Below the pieces are notes generated by a model. That model did no database searches. It was not told the origin of the DNA and worked only from the letters and a program-made list of their open reading frames with translations. From NCBI RefSeq assembly GCF_900187295.1, contig NZ_LT906473.1:744001-808000 (forward strand): 64,000 nt of DNA. The letters run 5' to 3'. The stretch is from Corynebacterium cystitidis. GTDB taxonomy: Bacteria > Actinomycetota > Actinomycetes > Mycobacteriales > Mycobacteriaceae. Both the position numbers and the translations under genes were made by a program. Positions 44,527 through 56,627 of this stretch are shown one piece after another. Each line of letters opens with the position of its first letter. Position 1 is the first letter of the stretch.

Positions 44527-46803
44527 CTACTGGTTGCTCTCGACCTGTGCCGCAGATTGTGGGTTGGTTTCCTCCGACATGTCGTCCAACTCGTCCTCCG
44601 ACATGTCGTCCAACTCGTCCTCCGACATGTCGTCCAACTCGTCGTCGAACTCAGGTTCGCCCACCTGCTTCAAGACCAAGGTGGAGCGTGCCTCGACGGT
44701 GACGGTGTCGCCAGTTGCCACAATAGACTGCTCTAACGGGTAGCCCGTTAATTCGGTTGTGTCGATCAGCAGCTGCCACTCGGTGCCGAAGTTCTTCGAT
44801 GGAATGGTGAACTCGATGGGTTCGTAGTGGGCATTAAACATCATGATGAACGAGTCATCCTTGATTCGGCGACCGCGGGAATCCGGCTCGGAGATCTTGT
44901 CGCCGTTGAGGTAGACCATCAGTGCCTTACCGAATGCGAAGTCCCAGTCGCCCTGAGTCATCAGTGTTGCTTCGGGAGTGAGCCACGCAATGTCTCGGTC
45001 CTGGTCGTCGATACCCAGAGGGCCACCTTCGAAGAAGCGGTAACGGCGAAAGACTGGGTGGTGGCGACGAATCGTGAGCAGACGACGCGTGAAGTCGTGC
45101 AGCTCTTTGTTCTCCTCCAACAACTGCCAGTCCATCCAGGCAATCTCGTTGTCCTGGCAGTACACGTTGTTGTTCCCGCCTTGAGTGCGGGCGATCTCAT
45201 CGCCATGGGAGATCATCGGTGTACCTTGCGACAACAGCAGCGTTGTGAGGAAGTTGCGGCGCTGGCGATCGCGTAGATCATTGATGACCGGATCATCGGT
45301 GGGGCCTTCTTCGCCGTGGTTCCAGGAACGATTGTGAGATTCGCCGTCCCGGTTGTCCTCGCCGTTAGCCATGTTGTGCTTCTCGTTGTAGCTGACCAGG
45401 TCATTGAGCGTGAAGCCATCGTGGGCGGTGATGAAGTTGATCGACGCGGTAGGGCGGCGGCCATTGTGCTGATACAAATCAGATGAGCCAGTCAGGCGGG
45501 AAGCGAATTCACCCAGCGTCGAGGGCTCACCGCGCCAGAAATCACGCATGGTGTCACGGTACTTGCCGTTCCACTCGTACCACAGGGGTGGGAAGTTACC
45601 CACTTGGTAACCGTCGTGACCGATATCCCACGGCTCAGCGATCAGCTTGGTTTGGGAGACCACTGGGTCCTGTTGGCACAGGTCGAAGAAAGTTGCCAGG
45701 CGGTCTACGTCCGAGAACTCGCGCGCCAACGTGGAAGCGAGGTCGAAGCGGAAGCCGTCGACATGCATCTCAGTAACCCAGTAGCGCAGCGAATCCATGA
45801 TCAACTGGAGAGAGTGTGGGTCGCGCACATTGAGCGAATTACCGGTACCGGTGTAGTCCATGTAGTGGAACTTGTCGCCCTCGACAAGCCGGTAGTACGC
45901 CTCGTTGTCGATTCCGCGGAATGCGATGGTAGGGCCCAAGTGATTGCCTTCTGCAGTGTGGTTGTACACCACATCCAAGATCACTTCCATGCCTGCTTCA
46001 TGGTAGGCGCGGACCATTCCCTTGAATTCCGTCACTGCATCGGCAGGATTGTCGCCGGAGGCATAGTCCGCCTGCGGTGCGAAGAAACCAAAGGTGTTGT
46101 ACCCCCAGTAGTTGCGCAGTCCTAGTTCTCGCAAGCGATCATCCTGGAGGAACTGGTGGACAGGCATCAGCTCGACCGAGGTCACGCCGAGGTCTTTGAG
46201 GTATTCGATCACGGCTGGGTGCGCCATGCCGGCGTAGGTGCCACGCATACTTTCGGGAACATCGGGGTGTGTTGCTGTCATTCCCTTAACGTGGGTCTCA
46301 TAAATAACCGTCTCATTCGGTGGAATCTTCGGGGCCCGGTCATCGCCCCAATCGAAAAATGGGTTAACCACTACAGAAAGCATTGTGTGGCCAAGGGAGT
46401 CTTCCTCATTTCGGCCAGTGCCTTGCGGTTCCGCATTGATGTCGTAGGAGAAGAGAGATGGGTGCACGTCGAATTCCCCGTCGAACGCGCGGGCGTACGG
46501 GTCAACGAGCAGCTTGTTCGGGTCGCACCGCTTTCCGTCGTGAGGGTTCCAAGGGCCGTGCACACGGTAGCCGTAGCGCTGGCCTGGGGTGACCCCTGGG
46601 AGGTAGGCGTGCCATACATGGTTGTCCACCTCTGTGAGTTCGACGCGGGTCTCGGTCATGTCTTCGTCGATCAGACACAATTCAACCTTCTCAGCCACAT
46701 TGGAGAAAAGGGCGAAGTTTGTACCTGCGCCGTCGTATGTGGAACCGAGAGGATATTCGTCGCCTGGCCACACTTGCAGAGATTCTGCGGTCATGTCAGT
46801 CAT
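44527..46803 (-). CDS. glgX: Glycogen debranching enzyme GlgX
   Basis: GlgX cuts alpha-1,6 branches of phosphorylase limit dextrin. It is a GH13 enzyme with an N-terminal CBM48 domain (PLGSTYDGAGTNFALFSN). Catalytic regions are DGFRFDLASTLARE, LIAEPWDIG and NFITAHDGFTLNDLVSYNEKHN. I chose ATG 46803 (758 residues); other in-frame starts at 46809 and 46794 are possible. The C terminus is unusual: after GEPEFD come three copies of the acidic ELDDMSED, then TNPQSAAQVESNQ. Typical GlgX proteins end before that point. Confidence 0.94.
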   Translation of the reverse strand: MTDMTAESLQVWPGDEYPLGSTYDGAGTNFALFSNVAEKVELCLIDEDMTETRVELTEVDNHVWHAYLPGVTPGQRYGYRVHGPWNPHDGKRCDPNKLLVDPYARAFDGEFDVHPSLFSYDINAEPQGTGRNEEDSLGHTMLSVVVNPFFDWGDDRAPKIPPNETVIYETHVKGMTATHPDVPESMRGTYAGMAHPAVIEYLKDLGVTSVELMPVHQFLQDDRLRELGLRNYWGYNTFGFFAPQADYASGDNPADAVTEFKGMVRAYHEAGMEVILDVVYNHTAEGNHLGPTIAFRGIDNEAYYRLVEGDKFHYMDYTGTGNSLNVRDPHSLQLIMDSLRYWVTEMHVDGFRFDLASTLAREFSDVDRLATFFDLCQQDPVVSQTKLIAEPWDIGHDGYQVGNFPPLWYEWNGKYRDTMRDFWRGEPSTLGEFASRLTGSSDLYQHNGRRPTASINFITAHDGFTLNDLVSYNEKHNMANGEDNRDGESHNRSWNHGEEGPTDDPVINDLRDRQRRNFLTTLLLSQGTPMISHGDEIARTQGGNNNVYCQDNEIAWMDWQLLEENKELHDFTRRLLTIRRHHPVFRRYRFFEGGPLGIDDQDRDIAWLTPEATLMTQGDWDFAFGKALMVYLNGDKISEPDSRGRRIKDDSFIMMFNAHYEPIEFTIPSKNFGTEWQLLIDTTELTGYPLEQSIVATGDTVTVEARSTLVLKQVGEPEFDDELDDMSEDELDDMSEDELDDMSEETNPQSAAQVESNQ
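44570..44641 (-). repeat. 24-bp tandem repeat in the glgX tail
   Basis: Three exact 24-base copies (44570-44593, 44594-44617, 44618-44641) code the repeated octapeptide ELDDMSED on the minus strand. They stay in frame whatever the copy number. The exact identity points to a recent origin. Confidence 0.97.
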
Positions 46804-46809
46804 GTGCAC

Positions 46810-47224
46810 TTATCGTAGTGGAGAATGATATAAAAACTGTGTTGGGCGCTCCGGGCCCGACGTAGATAAACCTGATTGGGACTATCAAATGCTGGATTGT
46901 AGGAGGTTATCGGGGTAACTGGATCCGATCAAGCAGGGCAGAGGGGGTAGTGATAGGAGGTGATGATAAAAGATCTTGAAATTCAGTAATTTCTTTTATC
47001 GTTTCTTGTGTTGTCGGCAATTACTAGGGAGGCTCACAGTCACCTATGCGGAATACTTGCAGAAACATCCAGAGGTCGCTTGCTAGAATCCGTAATGGTT
47101 GTCCTCGAACTTGATCTTGAATGTAAATAGGTTGAGGCGGGACAAATTACCTTTAACATCCCCCTACTGGAGAACCGTAAGCCTGCCGTGCGGTTGCCGG
47201 TGATTCATAACCAGGAGAAACACC
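46810..47224. promoter_or_regulatory. 415-base intergenic region before a lipoprotein gene
   Basis: The region separates divergent glgX and the lipoprotein gene. An extended -10 box, TTGCTAGAAT, is at 47080-47089 and probably serves the lipoprotein gene, giving a leader of about 130 bases. AT-rich runs near 46830 may hold the glgX promoter. An eight-codon reading at 46973 preceded by AGGAGG is probably not a gene because the spacing is two bases. I found no RNA gene or operator. Confidence 0.45.
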
Positions 47225-47953
47225 TTGAAGATTTCCTTCACTTCCAAAAAAACCCTAGCCGCCTTGGCTGTGGTCCTTCCACTGACTCTTACTGCTTGTG
47301 GCTCAAACAAGTCCGACGAAGCAGCAGCGGATGCAACGTCTAGTTCCACAGCGACCTCCTCTGCGTCTGAGGTGGCGGGCAAAGACAAGGGCAAAGACAA
47401 GGGCAAAGACAAGGACAAAGATGGGGAGAAGCCTGAGGGAGAGCAGGCTGCAGATGGGCAGGATCCGAATAATCCGGACGCAGACCCAAATAATCCTGGC
47501 GCTGCGCGGGCTGGGACTCCGCGGGCTGCCGGTGGGGCAGCACCGAGTGTGGGAAACCCGCTAGAAGGTAGTCAACTGCCAACGGTGCAGCTCGAACCTC
47601 TGGAGACGGGCCATGCAGGATCCGCCGAGGATACGGCGCAGATCAGGGCGAATCTGGATGAGATTTACAACCAGACCACTGTCCAAGGCTGGACTAATGC
47701 TCTGGCTAATAACACGTGTTCTCGTGTCATTGAGGAAAATGGTGGAGCACAGGTCTTTGATCTTGGTGGACAGGATATGTCTTTGGCAGAGGTCGGTCTT
47801 GACATGAGCCAGATGGGCGTCGAAGATGTTCGTGACGTAAAGGTCGACGGTGACCGTGCTTCCGCGACCGTTGTTGTCCGGACTCAGAATGGCACCGATT
47901 CCGCGACCCAGATTTTCCAGAAGGAAGGCGGCCGTTGGAAGATGTGCAACTAG
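47225..47953 (+). CDS. Putative lipoprotein with Lys/Asp repeat
   Basis: This 242-residue protein starts with TTG after CCAGGAGA; another start would lack the signal peptide. The signal peptide ends in LTLTAC (Cys25). A disordered region follows: Ser/Ala/Thr-rich, then three copies of the tetrapeptide KGKD coded by 12-base repeats, then Pro/Asn/Asp-rich NPDADPNNPGAARAG. The folded end (about 125-242) has ANLDEIYNQTTVQGWTNALANNTCSRVIE and ATVVVRTQNG, with WKMCN at the tip. Two Cys may form a disulphide. I do not recognise a family. Confidence 0.78.
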   Translation: MKISFTSKKTLAALAVVLPLTLTACGSNKSDEAAADATSSSTATSSASEVAGKDKGKDKGKDKDKDGEKPEGEQAADGQDPNNPDADPNNPGAARAGTPRAAGGAAPSVGNPLEGSQLPTVQLEPLETGHAGSAEDTAQIRANLDEIYNQTTVQGWTNALANNTCSRVIEENGGAQVFDLGGQDMSLAEVGLDMSQMGVEDVRDVKVDGDRASATVVVRTQNGTDSATQIFQKEGGRWKMCN

Positions 47954-48000
47954 TTGCTAGTCATGCCATAACTTTCAAGGCCGACTAGGCTGTTGAACTT

Positions 48001-48567
48001 ATGGCAATAGATCAAACCCCGCAGCTCAAGCCGTCTAGCAAGCAGCACTCACCCCGCCGTCAGCGACTTGGATCAGCCGCGGGGCTTCTTTTTGTCGGTC
48101 TGCTCAAAGGTTTTGTACTGGGTGTGGTGTGGGCTTTCCTGCGCCCAGGGTACACGGGAAATATTATCAACGGAGTCTTCACCGCAGACCCTGTCGGCCA
48201 ACCGAGCAACATAGAATTCACTTCTTTTATTTGGTGTGTGTTGCTTTCAGCCGTAATCGGTGTGGGGGTGGCTATCGTCGCGTACGTTTCCGCGGGGCGT
48301 GTTGAGGGGTTAGCAACCTTGCTTTGGGTAGGGCTGGTGGCCACTGCTGGCGCCCTCGCCCTTGTGGTGGTGGGCAATTGGGTAACTTATGTGCTCCACC
48401 CAATTCCTGAAGCAGGAACCGAAGAGATGGTTACCTTAGTGCCGCCAATTGTTCCGAGGATAGGGTGGGTGGCCGCACCGTTGATGGCAACCCTGACGTA
48501 CTGGATCTTTGCAGTGATTTCCTTCCCGGAAGAATTTAGGCCTGAAATTTCCGGGACGATCGCTTAG
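48001..48567 (+). CDS. Predicted membrane protein, DUF2567-like
   Basis: This 188-residue protein has four hydrophobic segments (about 25-45, 72-92, 100-122 and 150-170) after a basic N terminus. The overall layout resembles small actinobacterial membrane proteins annotated DUF2567, but I cannot confirm it. A weak ribosome site precedes the ATG. It is convergent with the YbjN-like gene. Confidence 0.6.
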   Translation: MAIDQTPQLKPSSKQHSPRRQRLGSAAGLLFVGLLKGFVLGVVWAFLRPGYTGNIINGVFTADPVGQPSNIEFTSFIWCVLLSAVIGVGVAIVAYVSAGRVEGLATLLWVGLVATAGALALVVVGNWVTYVLHPIPEAGTEEMVTLVPPIVPRIGWVAAPLMATLTYWIFAVISFPEEFRPEISGTIA

Positions 48568-48596
48568 CTCGCACTGAATAGTTGCCACAGTTGGGG

Positions 48597-49628
48597 CTAT
48601 CGCGGCCAGTCCACAATAGACTTGCCGCGGGTTTGAGTACTCAACCTGTCCATCGCGCCCAAGATGCCCACCAACGCGGAAATTACAAAATGGCTGCGCT
48701 GGTCCAACGCCATTCCATCGCTGATATTGACCGAGGCCTCTACGTGGAGCAGCATCGTCTCATCTTCCATCCGGGTGTACGCGGTTGTGCCTACGGCTAC
48801 TTCGTTGTATTCATTGCACGCCAGCCACAGGTCAAGAAAATCCTCTTGGGGGTCGAAGTCGGTGATCCACCCGCCTGTAATCCGGAAGTAGGCTCCACCG
48901 TCCACGCACATGGCGAAGCCCACCCCATTGACTGCGGTGGAGACAATTCCGTCATCGCCGAGCCCGAAGCTAAACTCCAGCTGCTCAAGTGGTTCTGTGA
49001 CGTGTTCAGCCACAAATCTGTCGATGGGCTCGTATTCGGCGATCAAAGGTTCATCTGGGACAGTGTAGACCTCTAGACTTTCTCCATCCGAGAGGTGGCG
49101 CACGTTGGGGTGCGGGCCGTGTAACGCTTGGTGGTCTTGCTCTGACATCACGGTGGCAGGCAGGGCGAGATGGTCGTCGTCAAGCTCCATCTCGGCCCGA
49201 AACTCTCGGGCGAAGGTGCCCAGCGCGTTCAGGGAAGATCCGAGAAAGGTGTCGAGTTGGCCGTCGGATAGTCCATGCTTGATCCAGGTGGCTGTGCGCA
49301 GGCGGATCTCAATGTTTCCGGCGGAGGTGAGCCGGTATGACGCGGTTGGCGTGATGCGCTCCTGGTTCCACATGTCTAGTGCCTCTGCAAGCTGGCTGGC
49401 GTAATCCAGATCGAGGGGCACACGCCCTCGCGCATCGATGACAAGTGCCAGGGGAGCGCAGTGGTCGATCCACACGGTGGCTACGTAGTGATGGGCGGGG
49501 ATTACAATGCGGTCAAACTCGGCCTCATTGTCAAAGCCTAAGCCGGTCAGAGCCTCAGCGACACGGGCCAGGTCGACCGCGCTGGCGTGTGCCTGACCAA
49601 TCTCGTCTGGTTTCCTGTGACGTGCCAT
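48597..49628 (-). CDS. Protein with two YbjN-like domains
   Basis: This soluble protein of 343 residues has two segments of the YbjN/type III chaperone-like fold. The first is near 30-135 ([33 protein letters not shown]) and the second near 225-335 ([26 protein letters not shown]). YbjN proteins are linked to sensing or protein binding; no reaction is known. It is divergent from hisD and its start is about 115 bases before the hisD start. Confidence 0.75.
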   Translation of the reverse strand: MARHRKPDEIGQAHASAVDLARVAEALTGLGFDNEAEFDRIVIPAHHYVATVWIDHCAPLALVIDARGRVPLDLDYASQLAEALDMWNQERITPTASYRLTSAGNIEIRLRTATWIKHGLSDGQLDTFLGSSLNALGTFAREFRAEMELDDDHLALPATVMSEQDHQALHGPHPNVRHLSDGESLEVYTVPDEPLIAEYEPIDRFVAEHVTEPLEQLEFSFGLGDDGIVSTAVNGVGFAMCVDGGAYFRITGGWITDFDPQEDFLDLWLACNEYNEVAVGTTAYTRMEDETMLLHVEASVNISDGMALDQRSHFVISALVGILGAMDRLSTQTRGKSIVDWPR

Positions 49629-49665
49629 GGCCTTCAGTGTAGGCGTGCTTCATATGGGGTTGCCG

Positions 49666-49694
49666 TTGGTGCAGGTGACAGCCATGAATACAAT
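49666..49694 (+). promoter_or_regulatory. Promoter of the hisD-hisC-hisB unit
   Basis: TTGGTG at 49666-49671 and TACAAT at 49689-49694 are a good -35/-10 pair with the standard 17-base spacing. Transcription would begin near 49701, about 43 bases before the hisD ATG. I see no leader peptide rich in His codons, so attenuation of the enteric kind is not supported. Confidence 0.6.
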
Positions 49695-49743
49695 GGTGAA
49701 GTTAAGCAGTATTTTTGCCCTAAGTTTTGATCCAGGAGACCCC

Positions 49744-52178
<2,435 letters not shown>

Positions 52179-52180
52179 CC

Positions 52181-52783
52181 ATGGCTGATCGCATCGGCAC
52201 AGCAACCCGTACCACTAGCGAATCTGATATCACCGTCGAGATCAACCTCGACGGCTCCGGCCAGTGCGATATCGATACCGGTTTGCCCTTTTTCGACCAT
52301 ATGCTCACCGCATTTGGCACCCACGGTTCTTTCGACCTGAAGGTTCACGCTACGGGCGATACACATATCGATGCGCACCACACCGTCGAAGACACCGCCA
52401 TTACGCTGGGGTGGGCGCTGCTGGAAGCGGTTGGCGACAAAAAGGGTATCCGTCGCTTCGGATCGATGCAGTTACCGATGGACGAAACGCTTGTCGACGC
52501 AGTACTGGACATCTCGGGCCGCCCCTATTTTGTGATGAACGGTGAGCCTGAGAACATGGAGTGGCAGATCATCGGAGGGCACTACGCCACGGTGATCAAT
52601 CGCCATTTCTTTGAAACGTTGGCTTATAACTCGCGTATCACCCTGCATGTGAATGTGCATTATGGCCGAGACCCACATCACATCACCGAGGCTGAGTACA
52701 AGGCTGTAGCACGCGCATTACGGCAGGCCACCGAGCTTGATCCACGTGTGACTGGTGTGCCGTCGACGAAGGGCGCTTTATAA
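52181..52783 (+). CDS. hisB: Imidazoleglycerol-phosphate dehydratase
   Basis: HisB catalyses dehydration of imidazoleglycerol phosphate, using manganese bound by His-rich motifs. Visible are [34 protein letters not shown] and [17 protein letters not shown]. It is a monofunctional 200-residue form without a phosphatase domain. It starts two bases after hisC, with AAAGG upstream. Confidence 0.97.
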   Translation: MADRIGTATRTTSESDITVEINLDGSGQCDIDTGLPFFDHMLTAFGTHGSFDLKVHATGDTHIDAHHTVEDTAITLGWALLEAVGDKKGIRRFGSMQLPMDETLVDAVLDISGRPYFVMNGEPENMEWQIIGGHYATVINRHFFETLAYNSRITLHVNVHYGRDPHHITEAEYKAVARALRQATELDPRVTGVPSTKGAL

Positions 52784-52993
52784 ATGGCGGTGCTTGCACA
52801 AGCAGCAGGTAGCCCCGGGTTAGCCGGGTCTTTGTTCGTGTGGATCCTGTTTATCATCGCTGGCCTGTTGGTCGGCGGGGCCTGGAGCGCCTACCAAAAC
52901 GGCTCCAAGAAAGCTACGCTGATCATGGTGGTTTTGGCAGCCGTGGCGCTGCTCGTCGCGCTGGCCAACCTCTTGAACGCGATGCCGATTTAA
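52784..52993 (+). CDS. Small membrane protein between hisB and a lipoprotein gene
   Basis: This 69-residue protein has two hydrophobic segments (about 14-35 and 46-65) joined by AYQNGSKKATL. It starts directly after the hisB stop codon and is probably translated from the his mRNA. No family recognised; similar small membrane proteins sit in this place in other corynebacteria, as I recall. Confidence 0.7.
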   Translation: MAVLAQAAGSPGLAGSLFVWILFIIAGLLVGGAWSAYQNGSKKATLIMVVLAAVALLVALANLLNAMPI

Positions 52994-53023
52994 AGACAAA
53001 TCTAAAGCGAAGGCGAATTCACT

Positions 53024-53878
53024 ATGAAGCGTCACCTCACTATGGCACTGCTTGCAACCATGCTCGTATTCAGTGGCTGCAGCAGCGCAGACATCTCCCA
53101 AGACTCCGCTGAGTCCTTTGACGGACCATCAGCAACATCAGAGCTAGTAATTGACAGCGCTCAGGACGAAGCATCTTATGGTGCCTACAGCGTTGGCGAG
53201 GTTGCTGAGGCATCAGTGGTGACCGTTGGGCAGGCGCGCGTGCGTCACGACGATCCCTACTCTGTCTCACAGGATTTCATTGAAGATGTTGAGAAGCGTG
53301 GCGGACTCGTGTCCTCCATGGATGTTGAAGCAGAAGATGAGAATCCGCGCGCCGAAGTGACCGTGAAGATTCCGGCAGACCAGTACCAAGATTTTGTCGA
53401 TGCGCTTAACAACTATGGCACGGTTGTTACTGTCACTACGTCGTCTGAAGATGTCACCAGCCAGCAGGTTGACCTGCAAGCGCGTGTAGACGCCCTCCAG
53501 GCGTCTGTGGATCGGCTGTCGGGGCTGATGGAGGAAGCAGGAAGTGTCGAGGAGTTGCTTGAAGCGGAACAGACGTTGACGGACCGTCAGGCCACACTTG
53601 ACTCCGTCCGTGGGCGCCTCAACAACCTGGAGAACCGAATTGCGATGTCCACGCTCACCGTGGTCTTCAGCACGGCGGACAGTGACAAGTCGAACCCGTC
53701 GTCACGCGGCGGCAACCCATTCAGCAAAGCGTGGGATGCGCTGCTCAGCTCGGTCAATACTTTGTTGATCATCACGCTTGGTCTGCTGCCGTGGGTGCTG
53801 GTATTGGGGCTTATCGCCTGGTTGACGTGGCGGATAGTGCGACGATTCACAAACCGGGGAGGAAAGCCCAAGAATTAG
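53024..53878 (+). CDS. DUF4349-family lipoprotein
   Basis: This 284-residue protein has the lipobox FSGC (Cys19). It shows the DUF4349 pattern: paired strands (VTVKIPADQYQDFVDAL, then SSEDVTSQQVDLQARVDAL), a long coiled coil (about 145-205) with RLSGLMEEAGSVEELLEAEQ, and a single membrane segment near the C terminus (about 245-270). It has a basic tail (RRFTNRGGKPKN). Function unknown. Both ends would hold it in membranes. Confidence 0.85.
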   Translation: MKRHLTMALLATMLVFSGCSSADISQDSAESFDGPSATSELVIDSAQDEASYGAYSVGEVAEASVVTVGQARVRHDDPYSVSQDFIEDVEKRGGLVSSMDVEAEDENPRAEVTVKIPADQYQDFVDALNNYGTVVTVTTSSEDVTSQQVDLQARVDALQASVDRLSGLMEEAGSVEELLEAEQTLTDRQATLDSVRGRLNNLENRIAMSTLTVVFSTADSDKSNPSSRGGNPFSKAWDALLSSVNTLLIITLGLLPWVLVLGLIAWLTWRIVRRFTNRGGKPKN

Positions 53879-53939
53879 CGGGTGAATCTGTTATCCTTTC
53901 TCGGTTGTTGAGTTCAACCAGCACCGCGAAAGGGGAGCA

Positions 53940-55217
53940 GTGGCACAGCAGCAGATGAGCCGGGGAGAGATCGAGAAGCTTGAGAGCATCTGGCAGGCTC
54001 CAGGTTTTCTACCCACCATGATTGCGGTGGGTGCAGCTTTTGGTGCGTGGGCGCTGTTGCTTCCCGTGCTGCCCGTGGCGGTATTGGACTCTGGTGGCAG
54101 TGCCACCCTGGCGGGGATGACTACCGGTATTTTCATGCTGGCCACCGTGATCACCCAAATTTTTACTCCGCTGATGCTGCGTGTTGTGGGCTACCGTCCG
54201 GTGATGGTGGTGTCTGCACTGCTGCTGGGTGTTCCTGCGCTGGGCCACATGATCAGTATGCAGCCATGGGCAGTTCTGTTGTTCTGTGCCATACGTGGCA
54301 TCGGCTTCGGCGCGATCACGGTTGCGGAATCCGCGTTGGTTGCAGAGCTTGTACCTGCTAGATTTCTCGGCAAAGGCACTGGCCTGCTTGGTGTGTTCGT
54401 CGGCGTGGCACAGATGCTATTCCTTCCGGTGGGGCTGATGATTGCACCACAGTTTGGCTATCACGCGGTGTACGTGGTGGGCGCTGTTATCGCTCTTATC
54501 GCTGGTGTGATGGCGCTGCGGATTCCAGCGCTGCAAGCCGACCCAGTAGAGCCACGTTCTACCGATTCCGCCACACCCCACACCCCAATGTGGAAGTTAG
54601 TGGCAGTGCCCGCTCTAGCGCTGGCCACTTTGTCGATGAGCTACGGCGTGATCACGTCCTTCCTGCCGTCGGCCATGCGAGAAATGGATGCCACAATTGG
54701 GGTGACGTTGGGAGGAATTATCCTGTCGGTGGTTGGCGTGGCTTCAATGATCGTGCGGTACGTCGTGGGTATCAGGTCGGATCAACGCGGTGAACCAGGG
54801 GCAACAATGATTCCGGCACAGTTTGCTGGGTGTGTGGGAATGGTCATCATCGTTGTTGTCATGCTTACCGGCGCCTCAGTGTGGTGGCTGTTAGTTGCTG
54901 CCATCTTGTACGGTGGTGCCTTTGGCGCGGTGCAGAATGAATCATTGCTGAGCATGTTCCACCGCCTGCCTCGCTCCCAGCTCTCCAACGCGTCGGCGGT
55001 GTGGAACATTTTCTTCGACGGTGGTACGGGCCTCGGATCAACCGTCTTTGGGGTGGTCGTTGCTGCTTCTGGCTATCCAGGGGCGTTCGCCGCCGGTGCG
55101 TTAGTCATCATAATCGGCATTGGAATGACAGTCTTGGACCGTGCCTTGGGGCGCCACCGGGTAACCGAACACAACAACATGGCCACCCGGCTCAAAGCTG
55201 TGCATCGGCGGAAGTAG
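53940..55217 (+). CDS. MFS transporter
   Basis: This 425-residue protein has twelve hydrophobic segments, with a soluble N terminus and a loop in the middle ([15 protein letters not shown]). The pattern is that of a major facilitator with an [19 protein letters not shown] signature near the first loops. It may export a drug or metabolite; nothing decides. The start is GTG with AAAGGGGAGC upstream. It sits inside the his cluster with no obvious link to histidine. Confidence 0.85.
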   Translation: MAQQQMSRGEIEKLESIWQAPGFLPTMIAVGAAFGAWALLLPVLPVAVLDSGGSATLAGMTTGIFMLATVITQIFTPLMLRVVGYRPVMVVSALLLGVPALGHMISMQPWAVLLFCAIRGIGFGAITVAESALVAELVPARFLGKGTGLLGVFVGVAQMLFLPVGLMIAPQFGYHAVYVVGAVIALIAGVMALRIPALQADPVEPRSTDSATPHTPMWKLVAVPALALATLSMSYGVITSFLPSAMREMDATIGVTLGGIILSVVGVASMIVRYVVGIRSDQRGEPGATMIPAQFAGCVGMVIIVVVMLTGASVWWLLVAAILYGGAFGAVQNESLLSMFHRLPRSQLSNASAVWNIFFDGGTGLGSTVFGVVVAASGYPGAFAAGALVIIIGIGMTVLDRALGRHRVTEHNNMATRLKAVHRRK

Positions 55218-55228
55218 AATCACACCCC

Positions 55229-55864
55229 ATGAAGAAGATCGCAGTATTAGATTATGGTGCCGGCAACCTACGCAGTGTGCAGCGAGCCCTCGAACACGTC
55301 GGCGCTGATGTTGCGATCACTCACGACCCGATCATTGCCATCGAGTCCGACGCCCTTGTCGTTCCTGGCGTGGGCGCATTCGAAGCCTGCATGAAAGGTC
55401 TCAACGCGGTCAACGGTGCCCGTATTATTGGCCAGCGCCTGGCGGGGTCGCGGCCCGTGTTCGGGATCTGCGTCGGTTTCCAGGTGTTGTTCGATAAGGG
55501 AGTAGAGCACGGGGTGGAAACCGCAGGGGTAGGAGAGTGGCCCGGCGTCGTCGATAAGCTCGACGCCTGCATCCTGCCGCACATGGGCTGGAACACAGTC
55601 AGCCAGGCTGGCGGTAGCGAGATGTTCGCGGGGCTTGACGACGATCAACGCTTCTATTTCGTCCACTCGTATGGGGTGCAGGACTGGGTACTTAAGGTCG
55701 ACGAGTTCATTGCCGCCCCCGCAGTGAGCTGGGCCAACCATGAGCAGGCGAAGTTTGTGGCGGCGGTGGAAAATGGGCCGTTGTGGGCTGCTCAGTTCCA
55801 CCCGGAGAAGTCTGGCGATGCCGGCTTGCACCTTTTGGAGAATTGGCTGCATACTGTGGGTTAA
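55229..55864 (+). CDS. hisH: HisH, glutaminase subunit of IGP synthase
   Basis: HisH releases ammonia from glutamine and passes it to HisF. The nucleophile Cys81 is in [10 protein letters not shown], and the His-Glu pair lies near the C terminus in [21 protein letters not shown] marks the start. The protein has 211 residues from ATG 55229. It lacks a clear ribosome site and lies 11 bases after the MFS gene, so coupled translation is likely. It is separated by about 2.4 kb from hisB. Confidence 0.95.
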   Translation: MKKIAVLDYGAGNLRSVQRALEHVGADVAITHDPIIAIESDALVVPGVGAFEACMKGLNAVNGARIIGQRLAGSRPVFGICVGFQVLFDKGVEHGVETAGVGEWPGVVDKLDACILPHMGWNTVSQAGGSEMFAGLDDDQRFYFVHSYGVQDWVLKVDEFIAAPAVSWANHEQAKFVAAVENGPLWAAQFHPEKSGDAGLHLLENWLHTVG

Positions 55865-55874
55865 GGTAAGTATC

Positions 55875-56609
55875 ATGACTTTTACCTTGCTTCCGGCCGT
55901 CGATGTTGTCGATGGGAAAGCTGTCCGCCTGGATCAGGGCGAGGCAGGAACCGAAAAAACCTATGGAGAGCCACTCGATGCTGCGTTGGAATGGCAGGCA
56001 CAGGGGGCGCAGTGGCTCCACTTCGTTGATCTCGATGCCGCATTCGGACGGGGTTCAAATCATGAGTTGATGGCCGATATTACACACCGGCTCGACATCA
56101 ACGTGGAGCTTACCGGCGGAATCCGTGACGACGAATCGCTGGAACGAGCCTTGGAGACAGGCGCAAAGCGCGTGAATATTGGCACCGCAGCTTTGCAGAA
56201 CCCGGAGTGGATGGAAGATGTGCTGCGCCGCTACCCGGAGCAGGTAGCCATCGATATCGCCGTGCGTGAAGAAAACGGGCAGTGGCGTACCAAAGGCAAC
56301 GGCTGGACCAGCGATGGTGGTGATCTCTGGGAGGTGCTGGAGCGCTTTGACTCCGCCGGCTGTACCCGTTTCGTGGTTACTGACGTGTCCAAGGACGGCA
56401 CCCTGGCGGGCCCGAATATTGAGTTGCTGCGCGACGTGTCTGCCGCGACCGACGCGCTGATCACCGCATCGGGTGGAATTGCTACGCTCGACGATGTGGT
56501 GGAGGTTTCCAAATACCAAGATGAGGGGATCGATTCTGTGATTATCGGCAAAGCGCTCTATGAGAAGCGTTTCACGCTGCGCGATGCGCTAGCAGCAGTA
56601 GGCCAATAG
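55875..56609 (+). CDS. hisA: HisA, phosphoribosyl isomerase
   Basis: HisA isomerises the ribose of ProFAR in histidine synthesis; in actinobacteria its kin PriA also does the TrpF step. The barrel begins [18 protein letters not shown] with the catalytic Asp10. [16 protein letters not shown] and [16 protein letters not shown] follow, the latter with the second Asp. The protein has 244 residues from ATG 55875. Whether it is bifunctional cannot be told from sequence alone. Corynebacteria usually have a separate TrpF in a fused gene. Confidence 0.94.
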   Translation: MTFTLLPAVDVVDGKAVRLDQGEAGTEKTYGEPLDAALEWQAQGAQWLHFVDLDAAFGRGSNHELMADITHRLDINVELTGGIRDDESLERALETGAKRVNIGTAALQNPEWMEDVLRRYPEQVAIDIAVREENGQWRTKGNGWTSDGGDLWEVLERFDSAGCTRFVVTDVSKDGTLAGPNIELLRDVSAATDALITASGGIATLDDVVEVSKYQDEGIDSVIIGKALYEKRFTLRDALAAVGQ

Positions 56610-56627
56610 TTCAGTAAGGTATTCAGC

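Noticed and set aside
44570..44641. Repeats in glgX and in the 19412 lipoprotein as CRISPR arrays
   Set aside because: Units are tandem and contiguous without spacers, and are in frame within coding sequence.
46973..46999. Eight-codon ORF after AGGAGG, a possible leader peptide
   Set aside because: Only two bases separate the Shine-Dalgarno from the ATG, no regulatory codon pattern is present and no terminator follows.
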